Translations under genes and position numbers: made by a program
Source of the DNA: Siderastrea radians
Taxonomy: Eukaryota; Cnidaria; Anthozoa; Scleractinia; Rhizangiidae
Assembly: GCA_964017195.1 (NCBI GenBank)
Contig: OZ024887.1
Span: 66,516,228-66,580,227, forward strand
Reading direction: 5' to 3'
Length of the DNA: 64,000 nt
In this document: positions 1 through 11,786 of the stretch, piece after piece
Position numbering within the stretch: the stretch's first letter is position 1
Layout: each line of letters begins with the position of its first letter
The notes under the pieces: model-generated
What the model was told of the DNA's origin: nothing
Seen by the model: only the letters and a program-made list of their open reading frames with translations
Database searches by the model: none

Positions 1-1568
1 TTTTTGGGCTCAGTTTGATTGCAAGATCTCTAGAAGCCTCTAAATAAGTGATGTTTTCTGAAAAGATCCACATGTACCAGAAGTATAAACGGAGTTTAAT
101 TCAGAGCTAGAACGACTGTGATATAACATATATCAAAAGGTTTCTATACAGGAAAGCTCTTTCTTGTGGCTAGAAAATAACAAGACTCTGTGGAAAGTCA
201 TACAATAGCCTTTTGAGATTACAGATTGAGCTTGGCAAAAATAAGGATCGAAAATCTCAACAGCCTATTGGCCAGGATACGGCCTCCCCGTGGTTGATAT
301 TAAACAACCAACAGAAAAACATGCGCGATTTTTCCATCCACTCAACCGCTGTGAAAGATATATAAACGGTCAGAACTGTATCAGCTACAGAATGGAGTTA
401 ACACTCACCCATACCTAGAGACTATCTTGGAGCAACTGACGAGACTCACAAAAGAGTCGAAACAGCAGTATTGCTCAAGAAATAACACAATACGAGAAGC
501 ATGCATGAGACTTAATCAGCATTTTAACTACTGCAGACTTTATAAATGGAGGTTTAGAAAATCCAGGCAGACGGAAGTCACTGAAACAATGTCATGACCT
601 CTTTGAGAATTACTTAGTGCAGTTAGACTACTTGAGATCTACATGTATCTGATATGTTGGATGCTAGTAACGCCATAAGACAATGGAGGCAACTCCAAGA
701 ATTCTACTCCCATATATTTCAATCACAACCATGAAAGTGGAGTTAAAACGACAACTCAAGAAGCTGTAGCTTTTATAAGATCAGCCGAAACTGCAAGAGT
801 CACAGAATACCTTGGATGCTTTAGACTGTATATGACATCCGTGATAATGCGCCGATCAATTCGAAAGTTCAACATTCCCCCCATCCTTGTCAACCCCCCG
901 GGCATTTGAAGTTTTGAAGATGGGCTTGTTCAAATTCCCTCCCGTTGAGGAAAAAAAGCTGTTCAAATGCCCCACCAATTAGTAGTGAACTACCTCTCCT
1001 CAAAGACAAATTTCGTCTTCAATCAAACGCTTAACACGAGAGAGATAGAGATATGCCAGAATGACACCTTCAAATTTCTTTTAAAGATCTTTTTGAGTTA
1101 TTCACTAACAAAGGCACTTCCCCCTTGTAAATCCGTCAAACCCTGTAAAAACCGAAAAAAACTCACGGGCGTATTACGTCAGAACGAGAGATAAATGAGG
1201 TTCAAATTCCCCACCCTTCCAACACAACGTTCAAATGTCCCCTCCCCGGGCACAATGCACAGTCAAATGCCTGGGGTATGCGCGGGAAGGCGGGATGTTG
1301 AAGTTTCAAATTGTTCGGTGCATAAAGAAATATACAGGTCTTGCAGGAAACCACAAACAAACACCAAATCACATTCTTAAAAATTTAACGGATCCTTTCA
1401 GATAACATCACTTATTTAGAGGCTCTTAGAGATCTTGCATTCAAACTGAGCCCAAAAACCATACCAAGTGCCATCCAGCTAGCACACACAATGACACAAA
1501 GTTTTTTAAACGGCTCTAAGAACGTCTATTAAACCCTCCAAACATATCACAGCTTGAGACTTCCCTCT
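1..1568 (-). mobile_element. Nested foldback element, copy 1 (left end cut off)
   Basis: Reverse-complement counterpart of 25425-27101. Positions 1-70 and 1389-1461 are inverted repeats of each other (TTTTTGGGCTCAGTTTG at the left). The right arm continues to about 1568 with GTCTCAAG-type sequence; the matching outer left arm lies outside the window. It contains the 475-bp MITE at 848-1322. No reliable coding sequence was found. Confidence 0.65.
848..1322. mobile_element. 475-bp MITE, Harbinger-like TWA target duplication (in copy 1)
   Basis: TIRs of about 30 bp begin TGCGCCGATCAATTCG and end with a degenerate complement (GTTCGGTGCA). TAA flanks both sides (845-847 and 1323-1325). A 3-bp TWA duplication is typical of PIF/Harbinger elements; the superfamily call is inference from that and there is no transposase. 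The interior is rich in CCCCGGG and TTCAAATTCCCC blocks. Confidence 0.75.
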
Positions 1569-1589
1569 CAAATATAAGGTCAGTACTAG

Positions 1590-1756
1590 TTAGGGTATGA
1601 CGAAGGTTTCCCCACCTGGGTGGGGGTTTTTACCAGTCAATATGCCCCAGTAGGGTAGGGGTTTGTTAAGATTTGCAATGATGTCAAGTCAAATCCCCAC
1701 CTTCGCCCGGGGTGGGGGGGGGGGGGTCGGGATTTCAATTGATAAGTGCATTACTT
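1590..1756. repeat. GC-rich CCCCACC/GGGGTGG repeat
   Basis: Contains AATCCCCACCTTCGCCCGGGG followed by a long G run and GGGATTTCAATTGATAAGTG. A related copy sits at 27409-27582 in the opposite relative orientation, on the other side of the nested foldback element. Likely a short interspersed DNA element; the ends are not resolved. Confidence 0.5.
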
Positions 1757-1759
1757 GCA

Positions 1760-4700
1760 AGAAAAGTCAATATCTAAGAATTATTATTCTATATTCTTGC
1801 AAAAATCCAACTTATTAGGTAAAATTCGAATATGTTGCAAATGAAGCTCACTTTTTTCACTGGACATTTATGTCTGGTCGCCAAACTCGGCCGAGTAACT
1901 TACATGTACTTTTCTGACCTCAGCCGAACCGAACGAACCAAAATGGCCGCCAAAGAGGAGGTAGAATCTATTCAAGAAATTTAAGATTAATACTGTACCT
2001 TTGTGTAAGGGAGGGCAGCTCTGCATCGAATCCCACAACTCTTCAACCACTGGAGTAAAAAACTATCCACGTTTCACTTTCTGGCGCACACAAACACGGA
2101 GAAATCCAACACACACAGATCACAGACACAGACACACATTCACCGGTTACTTGCGCCTGCAATTCTCGAGCGTGCGGTTGTAAATCACATGACCCCTTGA
2201 AAGCGGCCCGGTCGCATAGCTGGGTAACCGGCGGTGAGTTTCAAATAAAATGGGTTTGTGTCGAATAGAGCTGGTTATCGTACGTGAAAGTGGTTTATTT
2301 CGCTATTCTTTAGATTATTTTCGCTTACGATTAGCAAGGCTCAACTCAGAACGTGCTCTGTTGGAAGATGATTGTAAAGATGGTTGATGATTGCTCGATT
2401 CAAGTATAAACGGACTGAATTACCAACGGACTGATCGATCGATTTCAAGGCCGGTGAGTACATGTAACCTAATTCCTCATAATACGTAGCTGGTATGACT
2501 AACATTTCATGTACATTTAGTTTTCAATGGAGGCTTAAAGTTCCTTTCTTTGAAGCGTACACTGTGCAAATTTGCACGTTGCAAATCATAATCAAAAAAG
2601 GCCTTTGTGAAATTGACCCCAAGTGGGACAGTGGTATCAAGCAACAACGAAAGCCATTGTTCACACATGTGGCATTCTGTGACTTACACTTTTCACATCA
2701 AAGTGTGATAAGCCCGGCGTAGTAAAACAAAGGTTTACCGACCAAGAAGTAGTCGACATACCACTATCAGAACTTCGCAAATCCGAATAATTTGAGGAGT
2801 AGGCAATTCACATGTAAGCACGTACGTGTATCTCCATGCATCATTGGTGATTAGTTGTAGGTGATTTCATATGCCTACACGCTAACCAACAGTTCAGTTG
2901 AAATGTGTTTCACTCAAATACGTGTACACATAAACTTGAATACAATGAAAGCCTAAATTTTTCTTTAATCACTTGTCAAAGCGGAGAAAACATGAAATGA
3001 AACATGCATAATTTGCCAATTAGTGAGTTCTTTCACGGTTTATGAGATTTCTTGATTTTTTTTTAAGCAGAGATAGTGATGTGTACTAACATGATCAGAT
3101 TTGATATTATTTGAATAGTAACGACTCCAGGACTTGACACCATAGCATTTTTATTCTAGTGGCATAAGGTGGAAATGTGTGCATTTCTCAAAGTCCTCTT
3201 TTCAAGGGAGTTTGCATATGGGAGTTTTTCATTGCAATCAACAGTTCTAAAATGGTCACCAGATTTATGAACTTTTATCCCAACCTAATGTCCAATGTAT
3301 GCCTAAATACTAAACAGTAATTTATCCATGACAGACTCACAGTGGAGACCCTATACACGCAGTAGTAATACACTAAATTCTCAATTTCAGGCATTGAATT
3401 CCTTCCTTTTGTATACGGTAGATGCCAGGGTATGAGGGGACATGTTGCAGGGACATGTCACAGAGACACACAGCAGTGCGACACTGCAATTGTTATGCTA
3501 AAGGCATGTACTGTAGCAGGAACATTAGCAGAGAGGAAATCGAAAGGTGCTTACATTTTTGCAACAACATGTGACACCCTTTGGTGTGTGGCTGGTGCTT
3601 TTTGAGCTAATGCAACACAAATTTCAACATGTCCCTTCATGCACTGGCACCTTAAATTTGATTTTGCTGCATGCATGGAAACTGCATGCCATGGCCAAGT
3701 ACCATGGCATTCAAAATAGCATATCATCCAAGTAAAAGCTAGAAGCTTGTCCAAAATACAGCCACCCATAATTCAGAAAAGATAACTAAAGTTGAGATTT
3801 AATAAAGGAATATTATTACATGTAATTCTGTTGTGCTCATTTAGGATATGAGGTGATTTTTATCAACTTTGTGCTATGCATCTTGTTGGTTACTTACCAC
3901 CCTATACCCAGTACATACATGCTCATGGAATAAATGTTAAATGTCACAGACATTAAGGTGAATAATGGTTCTCTCAGTATAATAATTATTATGCCACACA
4001 AGTTAATATCCAGCCCCACAGACTGGTACAGGTAACTTGTTATCAGATATGGACAAAAAAACTGTGGAGCTGACCACTGTTGTGCTCAGAGGTGAATGGC
4101 ATGTGATATACTAATTACACCTGTAGTGTGTAGAAAACATTATGAAAACAATGTACCTACTTGTTCGGAGTGGTCTACATGTAGATGAAAGAACTTTATA
4201 AATCCAGGAGGGCATTTGAGTGTCTCATGAATGTTAGCTTTTTTGGAAAATCATCAAAACTGCTCAATCATGTTATGGGAAAACAGCCTTCAAAATGGCA
4301 ACTTTTCAATTTTTGGCTTATTTCCTAATTCAAAAAATTATGTGCTTACTGACCTAAAGCAAGAGCTGAAGGAAAAAATTATTTGGCTTTAAGGGGATGG
4401 TGTTCAGTGTGTCAAACTGTCTCCAGTGAGTTTTTTGCACTTTTGCCCAAGAACCAAATATTAACTTATACATGTACTGTAGATGTATTTGAAAGGTCAA
4501 TAACACAATCAACTGGGCTACAGTGTAGATGACTGGTGCTGTTTAGTTACATCCTATATAGAAGTTAAATTTCAGTTCAAACCTGAACCTCATACATCTA
4601 CATGTACACTGCTCCTTCAACAATCTCCTGGGATCTGTAATGTAGTTCATTTACTGTGGTATAGATGAAATTAAAGTATGATTTACATTCACCTTTATAG

Positions 4701-5528
4701 ATGTAGCTACATGTACATGTATGTGAGTAGTAAGTTTATTTTTTATGATCCATTTATTAATTTTACTCTCAAAATTTTTCATCAGGTTTCTACATTTGTA
4801 CACATTGTATCAGTATGACTCCAAGTTCTACAGCAAAACAGTTTCTTGATGCATGTTGTACATACCTGTAGCAAAGGAATGCATCACACATGGTCAGGTA
4901 AGTTACTCAAACATACAGCTACAATTAACGTTGTCGGAAAACCTACGCAATGAGACCACCAGGTGCTATGGGTAATCTATTAATAAATTTACCAAGCTTA
5001 GCTGTGGCTCACCCCTACACAAATTAAATCATACAGGCAAGTGTTTATTGTACTTTCACCCCTCCTATGGTAGCGACAACTGTGAAATTACAGCCGAATC
5101 ACAAATCATTTTCAGCTACCCATACTACCTTTTGGTCTCCTCGTGTAAGCTCAAGGCTGTAAAATCAGACAACGTTTTAGCTGTATACACTGTACATTAG
5201 AATCCTCATGTTACAATTTGTGTTGCTTACATGTAGATCTGTTTTCTTTAAACAAGGGACGTGTACATGTACAGTGTATTGGGCATTGGTTGCAGGCATT
5301 CCTTTTAAAGATTTTGACAGCATATGGATTCATGTCATATGAAGACATTATCTCCTTGGTGATCATTGAATGCTTGAATTTTTAAGACATGGATACTAGG
5401 TTATTGTGTACAAACCACAATCCCGACCAGTACACTGAAACAAAAGCCCTGCTGATATAGAGCCATGGTTATTAATATTGTAAAATAATTACTGATGTTG
5501 TAAATAATTTCTAAGATTGGTCATTTAA
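1760..5528. other. Interior of giant element with possible splice sites
   Basis: AT-rich sequence without a convincing reading frame. Around 2200-2453 it is locally GC-richer, ending in a donor-like CCG|GTGAGT at 2453/2454 and an acceptor-like TTTAG at 2520. A 112-bp segment at 4786-4897 is bounded by CATCAG and CAG|GTAAGT, a good exon-like pair on the plus strand, but it is stopped in all three frames. If real, the transcript would be non-coding or the element's gene decayed. TACATGTA microrepeats are frequent. Confidence 0.35.
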
Positions 5529-6393
5529 TATATAGATTTAGCCAAGCCTAAAAGCGGAGCCCCCCTTTTTGTTTTGTCTGTTTTTTTTTGTTTTTTTTTT
5601 GTTTTTTTGTTTTGTTTTTGCTGGCAGTTATTAATTTGTGAAAATACTCTCATTCAAGTCGTTAAATAAAAAAAACAAAGAAAACAAAACCTGCTCCCGC
5701 TGAGTGTCGAACCCGGTTCATCAGCGTAAGATGCCGGTGACTAGTCCACTAGGCCATGGGCGTTCAACGATATATTTGGAGTTAATTTTAATACTTATTT
5801 CTTTCTTCGTGAAAAGCTGCCTATCAGTGTGAAAATGCTGGTGTTTTTCCTGCAAAATGTGTTCGAAACGCCCTAAAAACCATGGTTGTGGACAGAAAAA
5901 AAACAAAAAGCATTAGCTCTGCTATATTTGGCGTCGAAACCGCTGCGAAAAGCTGCGAACTCAAGCGGTGTGCCGACCGAGTTTGAACAGAACCGACGAG
6001 GCAAATTTGAACTTTTTGCCTGAACTTTATCGCCTAATTTCTTTCGCCTAAATTGAACTTTTCCCCTTCCACCAAAAAGACAACTGAGTGTTCCTTAAAC
6101 TTTTTTTTTCCATTAACAAATTTGTTTTTGACTTTTGCTGTCTTTGCTTGTTTTGCTACAACGCGGGTCAACATGCGATAACGCGCCAAAAACACACGGG
6201 ATTCAGCACAGGGTTATATCCAGTGTATGAAGTGTATTGGTATCCCTGTGGTGCGGACGGACGGACGTACGGATGTACGGACGGACGGTCACGTGACTAT
6301 TACGTCACTACCAAAATTTTTTGGCTTGACAGGTTACCAAATTTCCTTAGCAATGGAGCTCCGCTGACGCACTAGCGTGCTGGCTCCACTATT
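5529..6393 (-). mobile_element. Composite repeat with tRNA-like core and poly-T/TTTTG tract
   Basis: Runs from TTTAGCCAAGCCTAAAAGCGG through a T-rich TTTTG tract, a tRNA-like block (5697-5762), a GGACGGACGTACGGA tetranucleotide stretch (6249-6292), to CGGAGC-type sequence ending near GCTGGCTCCAC. It looks like a SINE-bearing interspersed repeat inserted in the giant element before the latter moved. Boundaries are approximate. Confidence 0.55.
5697..5762 (-). repeat. tRNA-derived SINE head (mirror copy)
   Basis: Reverse-complement counterpart of 21231-21296, with the same A box-like and B box-like sequences on the minus strand. Confidence 0.5.
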
Positions 6394-6724
6394 AACCAAA
6401 AGAATGATGATGCATGTGCTCAACATGAAGCAATTGTGGGATTAGGACACCAACTTAAATCCCTAACTGAAGTCATACCCATGACCTTCTGCACTCCAGC
6501 TACATGATTGTACTAATCTACAAGAAAACTTTTAGTGAAGTAGGTCATCTTACTAGGTTCATACTGTATCATGTCATGCATAGTGCTAGAAAGGGCAGTG
6601 TTAAAGGCATCTGACTGTATGGTGACCTTGTACTGTAAGTAATGCCCTACAATACAGCTGTACACCTGTAGCTCACGTCTAGACTCCTATGTAATCTACA
6701 TTCTGTACAATGTAGGTTACTGTA

Positions 6725-6870
6725 CATGTAGTGGTTAGAACTCTGGGCTGGTATAGGGAACACCTCAGGTTCAGCTTCTCTTGGGGTCTCATTTCATTTC
6801 ACTACATAACATCTACACCCACTTACAACCACGTTAGACCACTAGAGGCTAACTGCTTGGGATAACAGGG
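6725..6870 (+). repeat. Weak tRNA-like (SINE) segment
   Basis: GTAGTGGTTAGAACTC (A box-like) is followed about 35 bases later by CAGGTTCAGCTTCTC (a weak B box), then by pyrimidine-rich sequence. This spacing is what tRNA-derived SINEs show. The mirror copy is 20123-20268. The match is imperfect. Confidence 0.3.
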
Positions 6871-8475
6871 TTAAAACTACAATAGTAGCATACAATGTAT
6901 TTCCTTGCATCTGGACTTTGAATTTCATGTCCACCATTTTCATTTTTCAGTCACTTGAGACCTCAACTTCTTATACCACCGTACATCCCCGCCAACACAA
7001 TATTATAAAAAAAACTAGCTGAACAATTCACCACTCAACAACATGATATCTTGAAAACTGACATCAATTTGCATAAGTAGTTGAAAGTAGTGACACATCA
7101 ACAGCCATGGCACAGTGTTGCACATCCCTGCCAGGAAAGTATAGAAGTGGTGTGGTTTTGGCTTTTTGTACATGTAACTAAGCCGTTTTTCCATGATGGG
7201 TGGACAACAGTTCTCTCTTAGTGTATTATATATGGTACAGATGTATTCCGAGTTGATGTGTGTAGGGCCAGGTGGGTTGATGCAAGCCAGTCTGGAAAAA
7301 GCCGTCCAGTCTTGCACACATCATTGGTTCATTCAACACACGTGCACTTTAACATGCTTTGAGTATTTTTAAGCATAGTTTTGAAATTTTCCAAAAATAC
7401 ATGTATTTACATGTAGCATGAAATTGGTGGTATGGTAAATGTGTATTGACAGAGTTAGGACAAGCCGGTCGTGGCACACAGACCTCGCTGTGCTCAGTCT
7501 GTACACCATGACCTTAAGCCAAATATTTTCCTGTCTAGCCCTCTCACTCAGTCAATAGGCACATCATTTTTGGAGATTTGTTGGAACCTCGTACATGAAC
7601 ATGTGAAAACCGGATCATCGTGAATTCACTGAGTACAATACATGCAAACAGGATGTGTTCTGTTATGGTGTACTAGAAAATTGTATTCTGATCAGGGCTA
7701 TTAAGGTTTTGAAATGGACTATCACTGTAATGCTTACGATGTTTGTCGATGTCACTAAAGTGACAGTTTATTTTAAGAAATCTTTCTTATTTTGCCACTC
7801 CACAGCTTTGGAACCCAATACTTGACTAAAAGTCATTAAATTAATATTTACACCTTTTACTAATTTTGTTCACTGCTTGAACTGTATTCATAATGTTATT
7901 GTAAATTTACATGAACCTTTATATAATTATGTTATTGAAAATTAACATCACAACCTAATAATGTTGAGTGTATGACAGGCCTAGAACTTTTTTTAAATTT
8001 CTTCTCAATATTTTTTTCTAGGACCACGTCTACATGAATAGGGCCATAAGAGGACTGAACTCAGAAGATTGTTAACCGCAAGTGAAATGAAGGCAGCCAA
8101 AACAGATAAGACCGTAAATGTAAAATCAGTGAATGTGTATACTCCCTGTTACTCAATGATTCTTTTCATTTGGTTTTGCCTCATATGCACAGATACACTG
8201 TAAATATTTTAACTGATATTGGAGATTTGTTAAAAAATAGACATTCTGAGGTAAACTGAATGTGGCCACAAAGTGACTGGCATAGACTACAAAGCGTCAT
8301 ACAGTGTACATGTACATTTAATGTACACTGGGCTTGGGGTTTGCTGTAGTAGTCTTGAATGCAGGATAAACCTGGACAAATATTACTTTTTTTTATATTT
8401 TATCATTTCTCATTACAACCTACAATGTATACCTTGTACTTGAAGATTTTAGGTAGTATGCTGGTGCGGTATTGT
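6871..8475. other. Giant-element interior, no gene seen
   Basis: AT-rich sequence. A possible splice acceptor (TTTTTTTCTAG) ends at 8021 and would open an exon at 8022 if the candidate transcript noted upstream is real. The roughly 100-codon frame at 7015-7317 on minus has no recognisable domain. The mirror stretch is 18518-20122. Confidence 0.4.
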
Positions 8476-8479
8476 TTAA

Positions 8480-9302
8480 AGAGCCAGTGTCACTCAAACT
8501 GCTTTGCGCAGTTGTGCTTTTGTTTTGAAGTTTGGCTGGCACATTTGCCGGACCTTTCGCTAATTATACCCTGCCGCACTGGCCTTTCAGCAAGATGATT
8601 TTCACAGTAGTAGCCCCTGAAAATCATAATATCTTCCTTGCTAAATGTTACTGGAGAAAACAACTCTAGATCTGACTTTGTAGTCAACGCGTATGGAGCT
8701 TTTATAACAACCGATTGATTGATCGATCGATTGATCATCGATCTCGATGGACATAAAACCAGCGTAGCCACTTCCACTCGATATAAGAATAATAAGACAA
8801 AAACAAGTAGTAAGAATGTTGACGTCTTCGTCGCTAGACGTCACTGGAGAAAACTACTCAAGATCTGAGTTTGCATTCAATGCATATACATGGATCTATT
8901 ACAGTCCGATCGATTGATTGCGCGATCGATCGCATCGACTGATGTCGATGGACGCAAAACCAGAATAGCCACTTAAGCTTTTTGTAAAAATAAAACATAA
9001 ACAGACAGTGAACACAAGGAAGACTCGGTCTTTGCCTCAACTTTCCTGAACCCTACGAGGCATCCAATTTAAAGATCTTCTTCCCCACTGTGAAAACACC
9101 TCAGAATTCGGAAATATACAACGAAATCGATACGGCGACACTTAAATGTCAAGTCAAAATTCACACTAGTGCTTTCGGATCGCTAACGGCAGTGATGGAA
9201 GAAGTTACAAATCAGACTTCACGACAATCAAGAAAATTGTGTATTTTTCATATATGAAAAATGTACCTCGGCGCGTAAAGCACTTTGGGTGACACTGGCT
9301 CT
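8480..9302. mobile_element. 823-bp TTAA-flanked nested transposon (copy 1)
   Basis: TIRs AGAGCCAGTGTCAC / GTGACACTGGCTCT are flanked by TTAA on both sides (8476-8479 and 9303-9306). TTAA duplication is characteristic of piggyBac and Kolobok groups. The inside has two diverged tandem blocks, each with a cluster of overlapping GATCGATC/CGATTGATTG palindromes and a TCCAGTGAC-like end. Short frames here are not genes. Confidence 0.75.
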
Positions 9303-9388
9303 TTAAGTAATTGTGTGTGCACATGTACATTTGGGCCTTTCATGATACATGTACTGTGTAGCTCCTAGTATTTGTGTTTAGTTCACAA

Positions 9389-9623
9389 GGGCCCGGCTCC
9401 ATAAAGCAACTTAAGATTAAGTGCGAATTTTCTGCAACCATTCCCTATGTTCTGGAGGACTTTTTGGCACAGTATCATGGATAACTCGGCCGAAGACAGA
9501 TTAGTGAGTATAGAGTAGAGTACTTTAGGAAACACAAAGAGAACACGAAGAAATCCTCCAGAACAAAGGGAATTGTTGAAAAAAAAACCTTTTAATCTCA
9601 AGTTGCTTTATGCAACTGGGCCC
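9389..9623. mobile_element. 235-bp hairpin MITE (copy 1)
   Basis: An almost complete foldback: GGGCCCGGCTCCATAAAGC at the left pairs with GCTTTATGCAACTGGGCCC at the right, and both arms continue with TTCTGGAGGA blocks. The loop is about 60 bases. No target duplication is clear. Confidence 0.7.
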
Positions 9624-9712
9624 AGGACTATATCCATGTTATCCATAGTTAAGGATACTGTGCTTTTTAGTCTTTTTGAACATTGGCTACAAACCTCAGT
9701 TTACTGGTTTCC

Positions 9713-10271
9713 AATGCTTTCTTGAAATTTCCCAGCATCACCAGGCTTCTTAGAAAAACCAAGGTTACCGGGGTTGACCCAGATGTTATAGTCAAAAATA
9801 ATGTACCTGGGTAACCCTGGTTATTCAGACAACCACGGTTACCGGGCTTACCAGGGAAACCGGGGTTAACCAGGCTTTTTTGCACATAGGGTCCGAGTCT
9901 GGTAAGCCTGGTTTTCAGTAAAATGTGCTAACCAGGTTTACCAGGGTTACCCTGGTCAACCCAGACCTTAAGAGCCTGGTTAAACCCGGGTAACCCTGGT
10001 AATTTAGAAAACCAGGGTCACCAGACTTACCAGGGTAACCAGGGTAACCTAGGTTAGCCCAGACTTCTCAGAGTCTGGTTAAACCCTGGTTACCCTGGTA
10101 CGTCTGGTAACCCTGGTTTTCTAAATAACCAGGGTAACCAGGGTTACCAGACTTTTTTGCACATAGGGTTTGAGTCTGGTAAGCCTGGTTTAAGAACCAG
10201 GGTACCCTGGTTTTTTAACCAGGCTTGGACCAGGGTAAAACCCTGGTTTTACCAGGCTCTTGGTGCAAGGG
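9713..10271 (-). repeat. Subterminal CCAGG/CCTGG repeat array, copy 1
   Basis: Dozens of short units such as ACCAGGGTTACC, CCTGGTTAACC and TCTGGTAAGCC in both orientations fill the last roughly 0.55 kb of the element. Many form small palindromes. Such arrays are known transposase-binding regions in some DNA transposons; that role here is inference. The short translated GYPGS/GFPGKPGN-like peptides in this stretch come from the repeat and are not collagen. Confidence 0.85.
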
Positions 10272-10742
10272 TTCCTCTGACTTATTTGCCATTTGCTTGA
10301 AAGGCTATCATACTCGTGTATTCTTTTATTCTTTACTGGTTGAGGACTCTGGCTACGAGTGGTCGACATCCGCTGACCGAGGAGCCCGTGGACTCTAAAT
10401 CCTGAGCCAGGGATGGTGAAATCCCGGATATTATTCGGTGTCCACAAGTTTATTATTTAAACGGTAAAAGTTTTTACGCGCCAAGGTGGTTACCTCGGCT
10501 ACACGCCAACGTACAATATCGTTAATATGAGGTAAGTTTATACTCTCCTACGCCGCGCTGGCTTGGTCTTACGCCGCTTTACGCCAAAGACCACGATCGT
10601 ACGCCAGTACGCCGAGCGATTTGGAAACCCACGCCGAAGATCTTCCGGAAAACGTACGCAAAATGCAGCCTGGTCCAGAGGACTGTGCACACCGTAAGTA
10701 AAGATTGCGTCGGTCCCAGTTCCCGCTTTCACAGGCAACAAA

Positions 10743-11039
10743 ATGGCGTCAAGCAACTTACAGATACGAGAAGAAGAACAGCCGTCCGATAGGCCAGAAC
10801 CCGCTCAAATTGTTAGAGATCGGAGCCTTAAGCAAACTAAAAGCAAATACAAGACCAGGGAGGCATCTGACGTGAAAAAAGTCCTATTACATGATCGCGT
10901 CAATCAGTTTCCTGGTCAGCATCTAAGTGTTATTATAAGCAACACGATGTTTTGCACTGCTTGCAAAGAAGCTGTTTCATCAAAGAAATGCATTTTGTCA
11001 TCCCATTGCGCCATGCCATTGTGTCCCAGAACATATTAA
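10743..11039 (+). CDS. Small BED/CGGBP1-like zinc-finger frame, locus A
   Basis: A 98-codon frame starting MASSNLQIREEEQP in a good start context (ACAAAATGGCG). A basic stretch (KQTKSKYKTREASDVKK, about residues 31-47) leads to FPGQHLSVI, then MFCTACKEAVSSKKCILSSH. The last part fits the first half of a BED-like C2HH finger as found in CGGBP1-like proteins and some hAT transposase N-termini: C-x2-C at residues 71-74 and a His at about 87. The frame then ends early. A +1 shift near 11010 would continue with HCVPEHIKCDTNIVHFDTL, so the finger may be broken by a frameshift or may continue by splicing. GC-rich upstream DNA and AATAAATAAATAA near 11173 suggest a short transcription unit. Function unknown. 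Confidence 0.4.
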   Translation: MASSNLQIREEEQPSDRPEPAQIVRDRSLKQTKSKYKTREASDVKKVLLHDRVNQFPGQHLSVIISNTMFCTACKEAVSSKKCILSSHCAMPLCPRTY

Positions 11040-11282
11040 ATGTGATACTAACATCGTACATTTTGACACATTAAGTCACCGCTTCTAGTCTGGAATGAAG
11101 TGCAGTAGTTAGTTGTGTTTTAATAGAGCAAGTGTGTAACTCCAGATAAAGAAGATGTCAGGCTTTATTAACAATAAATAAATAATTTTGGACTTGTTTT
11201 GTGTTTTTGTTGAAAAGCGTACTTTAAGAAAAAGTTACATAATTTTCAAAAACGAGCATAATTTTGAGCATAATTCAGCCTG

Positions 11283-11360
11283 TTCCAGGCGTTCAGATAG
11301 TGGAGCGCGAGCGAAAAATAGAGCGAGCGAAAAATAAAGCGAGCGAAAGAGCGGGAAAAA
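11283..11360. repeat. Purine-rich GAGCGAGCGAAA low-complexity stretch
   Basis: Irregular GAGCGAGCGAAAAATA repeats, repeated in locus B at about 37846-37925. No gene; frames across it are low-complexity. Confidence 0.5.
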
Positions 11361-11464
11361 ACGAGGGGAGACTGGGGGAGAGGATAAGCATAATTTGGAA
11401 AAAAAATCGAGCACTGCTAGTAGCATAATATGCTACTTTTACTAGCACAATCGATAAGGGCCTA

Positions 11465-11499
11465 GTCCAGTCCAGTCCAGTCCAGTCCAGTCCAGTCTA
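11465..11499. repeat. (TCCAG)n microsatellite, locus A
   Basis: Six TCCAG units followed by TCTAG. Locus B at about 38010-38045 has the same six units, so no length change since duplication is seen. Confidence 0.8.
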
Positions 11500-11786
11500 G
11501 TCCTCCCAATACAGTATGCCGGCAGAAATCCGTCGCCTTTTAGCGCCCGCCACGCAGGGGTGCAGTATGAACAATACCGATACTGCACTCAAGTACAGTA
11601 TTAAGTACGTAACCAGCATCCTCTAATATCGTGGTATCGATTACTCTGGTATCGACATGTCTACCATTAGTTATTGATAGCCAAAAAACACTGAAAGAAA
11701 TAGAGTTAAGCGGAAATCGCACCATGCTGAAGAATCGCGGCCCCACCAGTAAAAGGGATCCTTTGTTTAGATCCTTGGAGTGGTTA

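Larger units (their letters stand above)
1..10271 (-). mobile_element. Giant TIR element, copy 1 (truncated by window start)
   Basis: This stretch is the reverse complement of 16722-26992, pairing position x with 26993-x. It ends at 10271 with GGTGCAAGGG, the complement of the CCCTTGCACC that opens copy 2. About 4.75 kb of the element should lie to the left of the window. The arms look almost identical: I noticed only a few single-base differences, for example near 2600 and 8036. That implies a recent insertion or gene conversion. The right flank begins TTCCTCTGAC, and locus B has the same flank at 36817 joined to unrelated sequence, which looks like the empty site. No transposase or long reading frame is visible. 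Orientation is given relative to copy 2, taken as plus. Confidence 0.9.

Noticed and set aside
2521..2722. 75-residue frame ending FCDLHFSHQSVISPA as a THAP-type zinc finger
   Set aside because: Only the last C-x2-H and F fit. The first Cys pair and the conserved Trp/Pro are missing, and it may be a chance frame next to an acceptor-like TTTAG.
9667..10447. GFPGKPGN / GYPGS peptides as collagen-like coding sequence
   Set aside because: They are produced by the CCAGG/CCTGG subterminal repeats, which are equally rich in both strands and frames.
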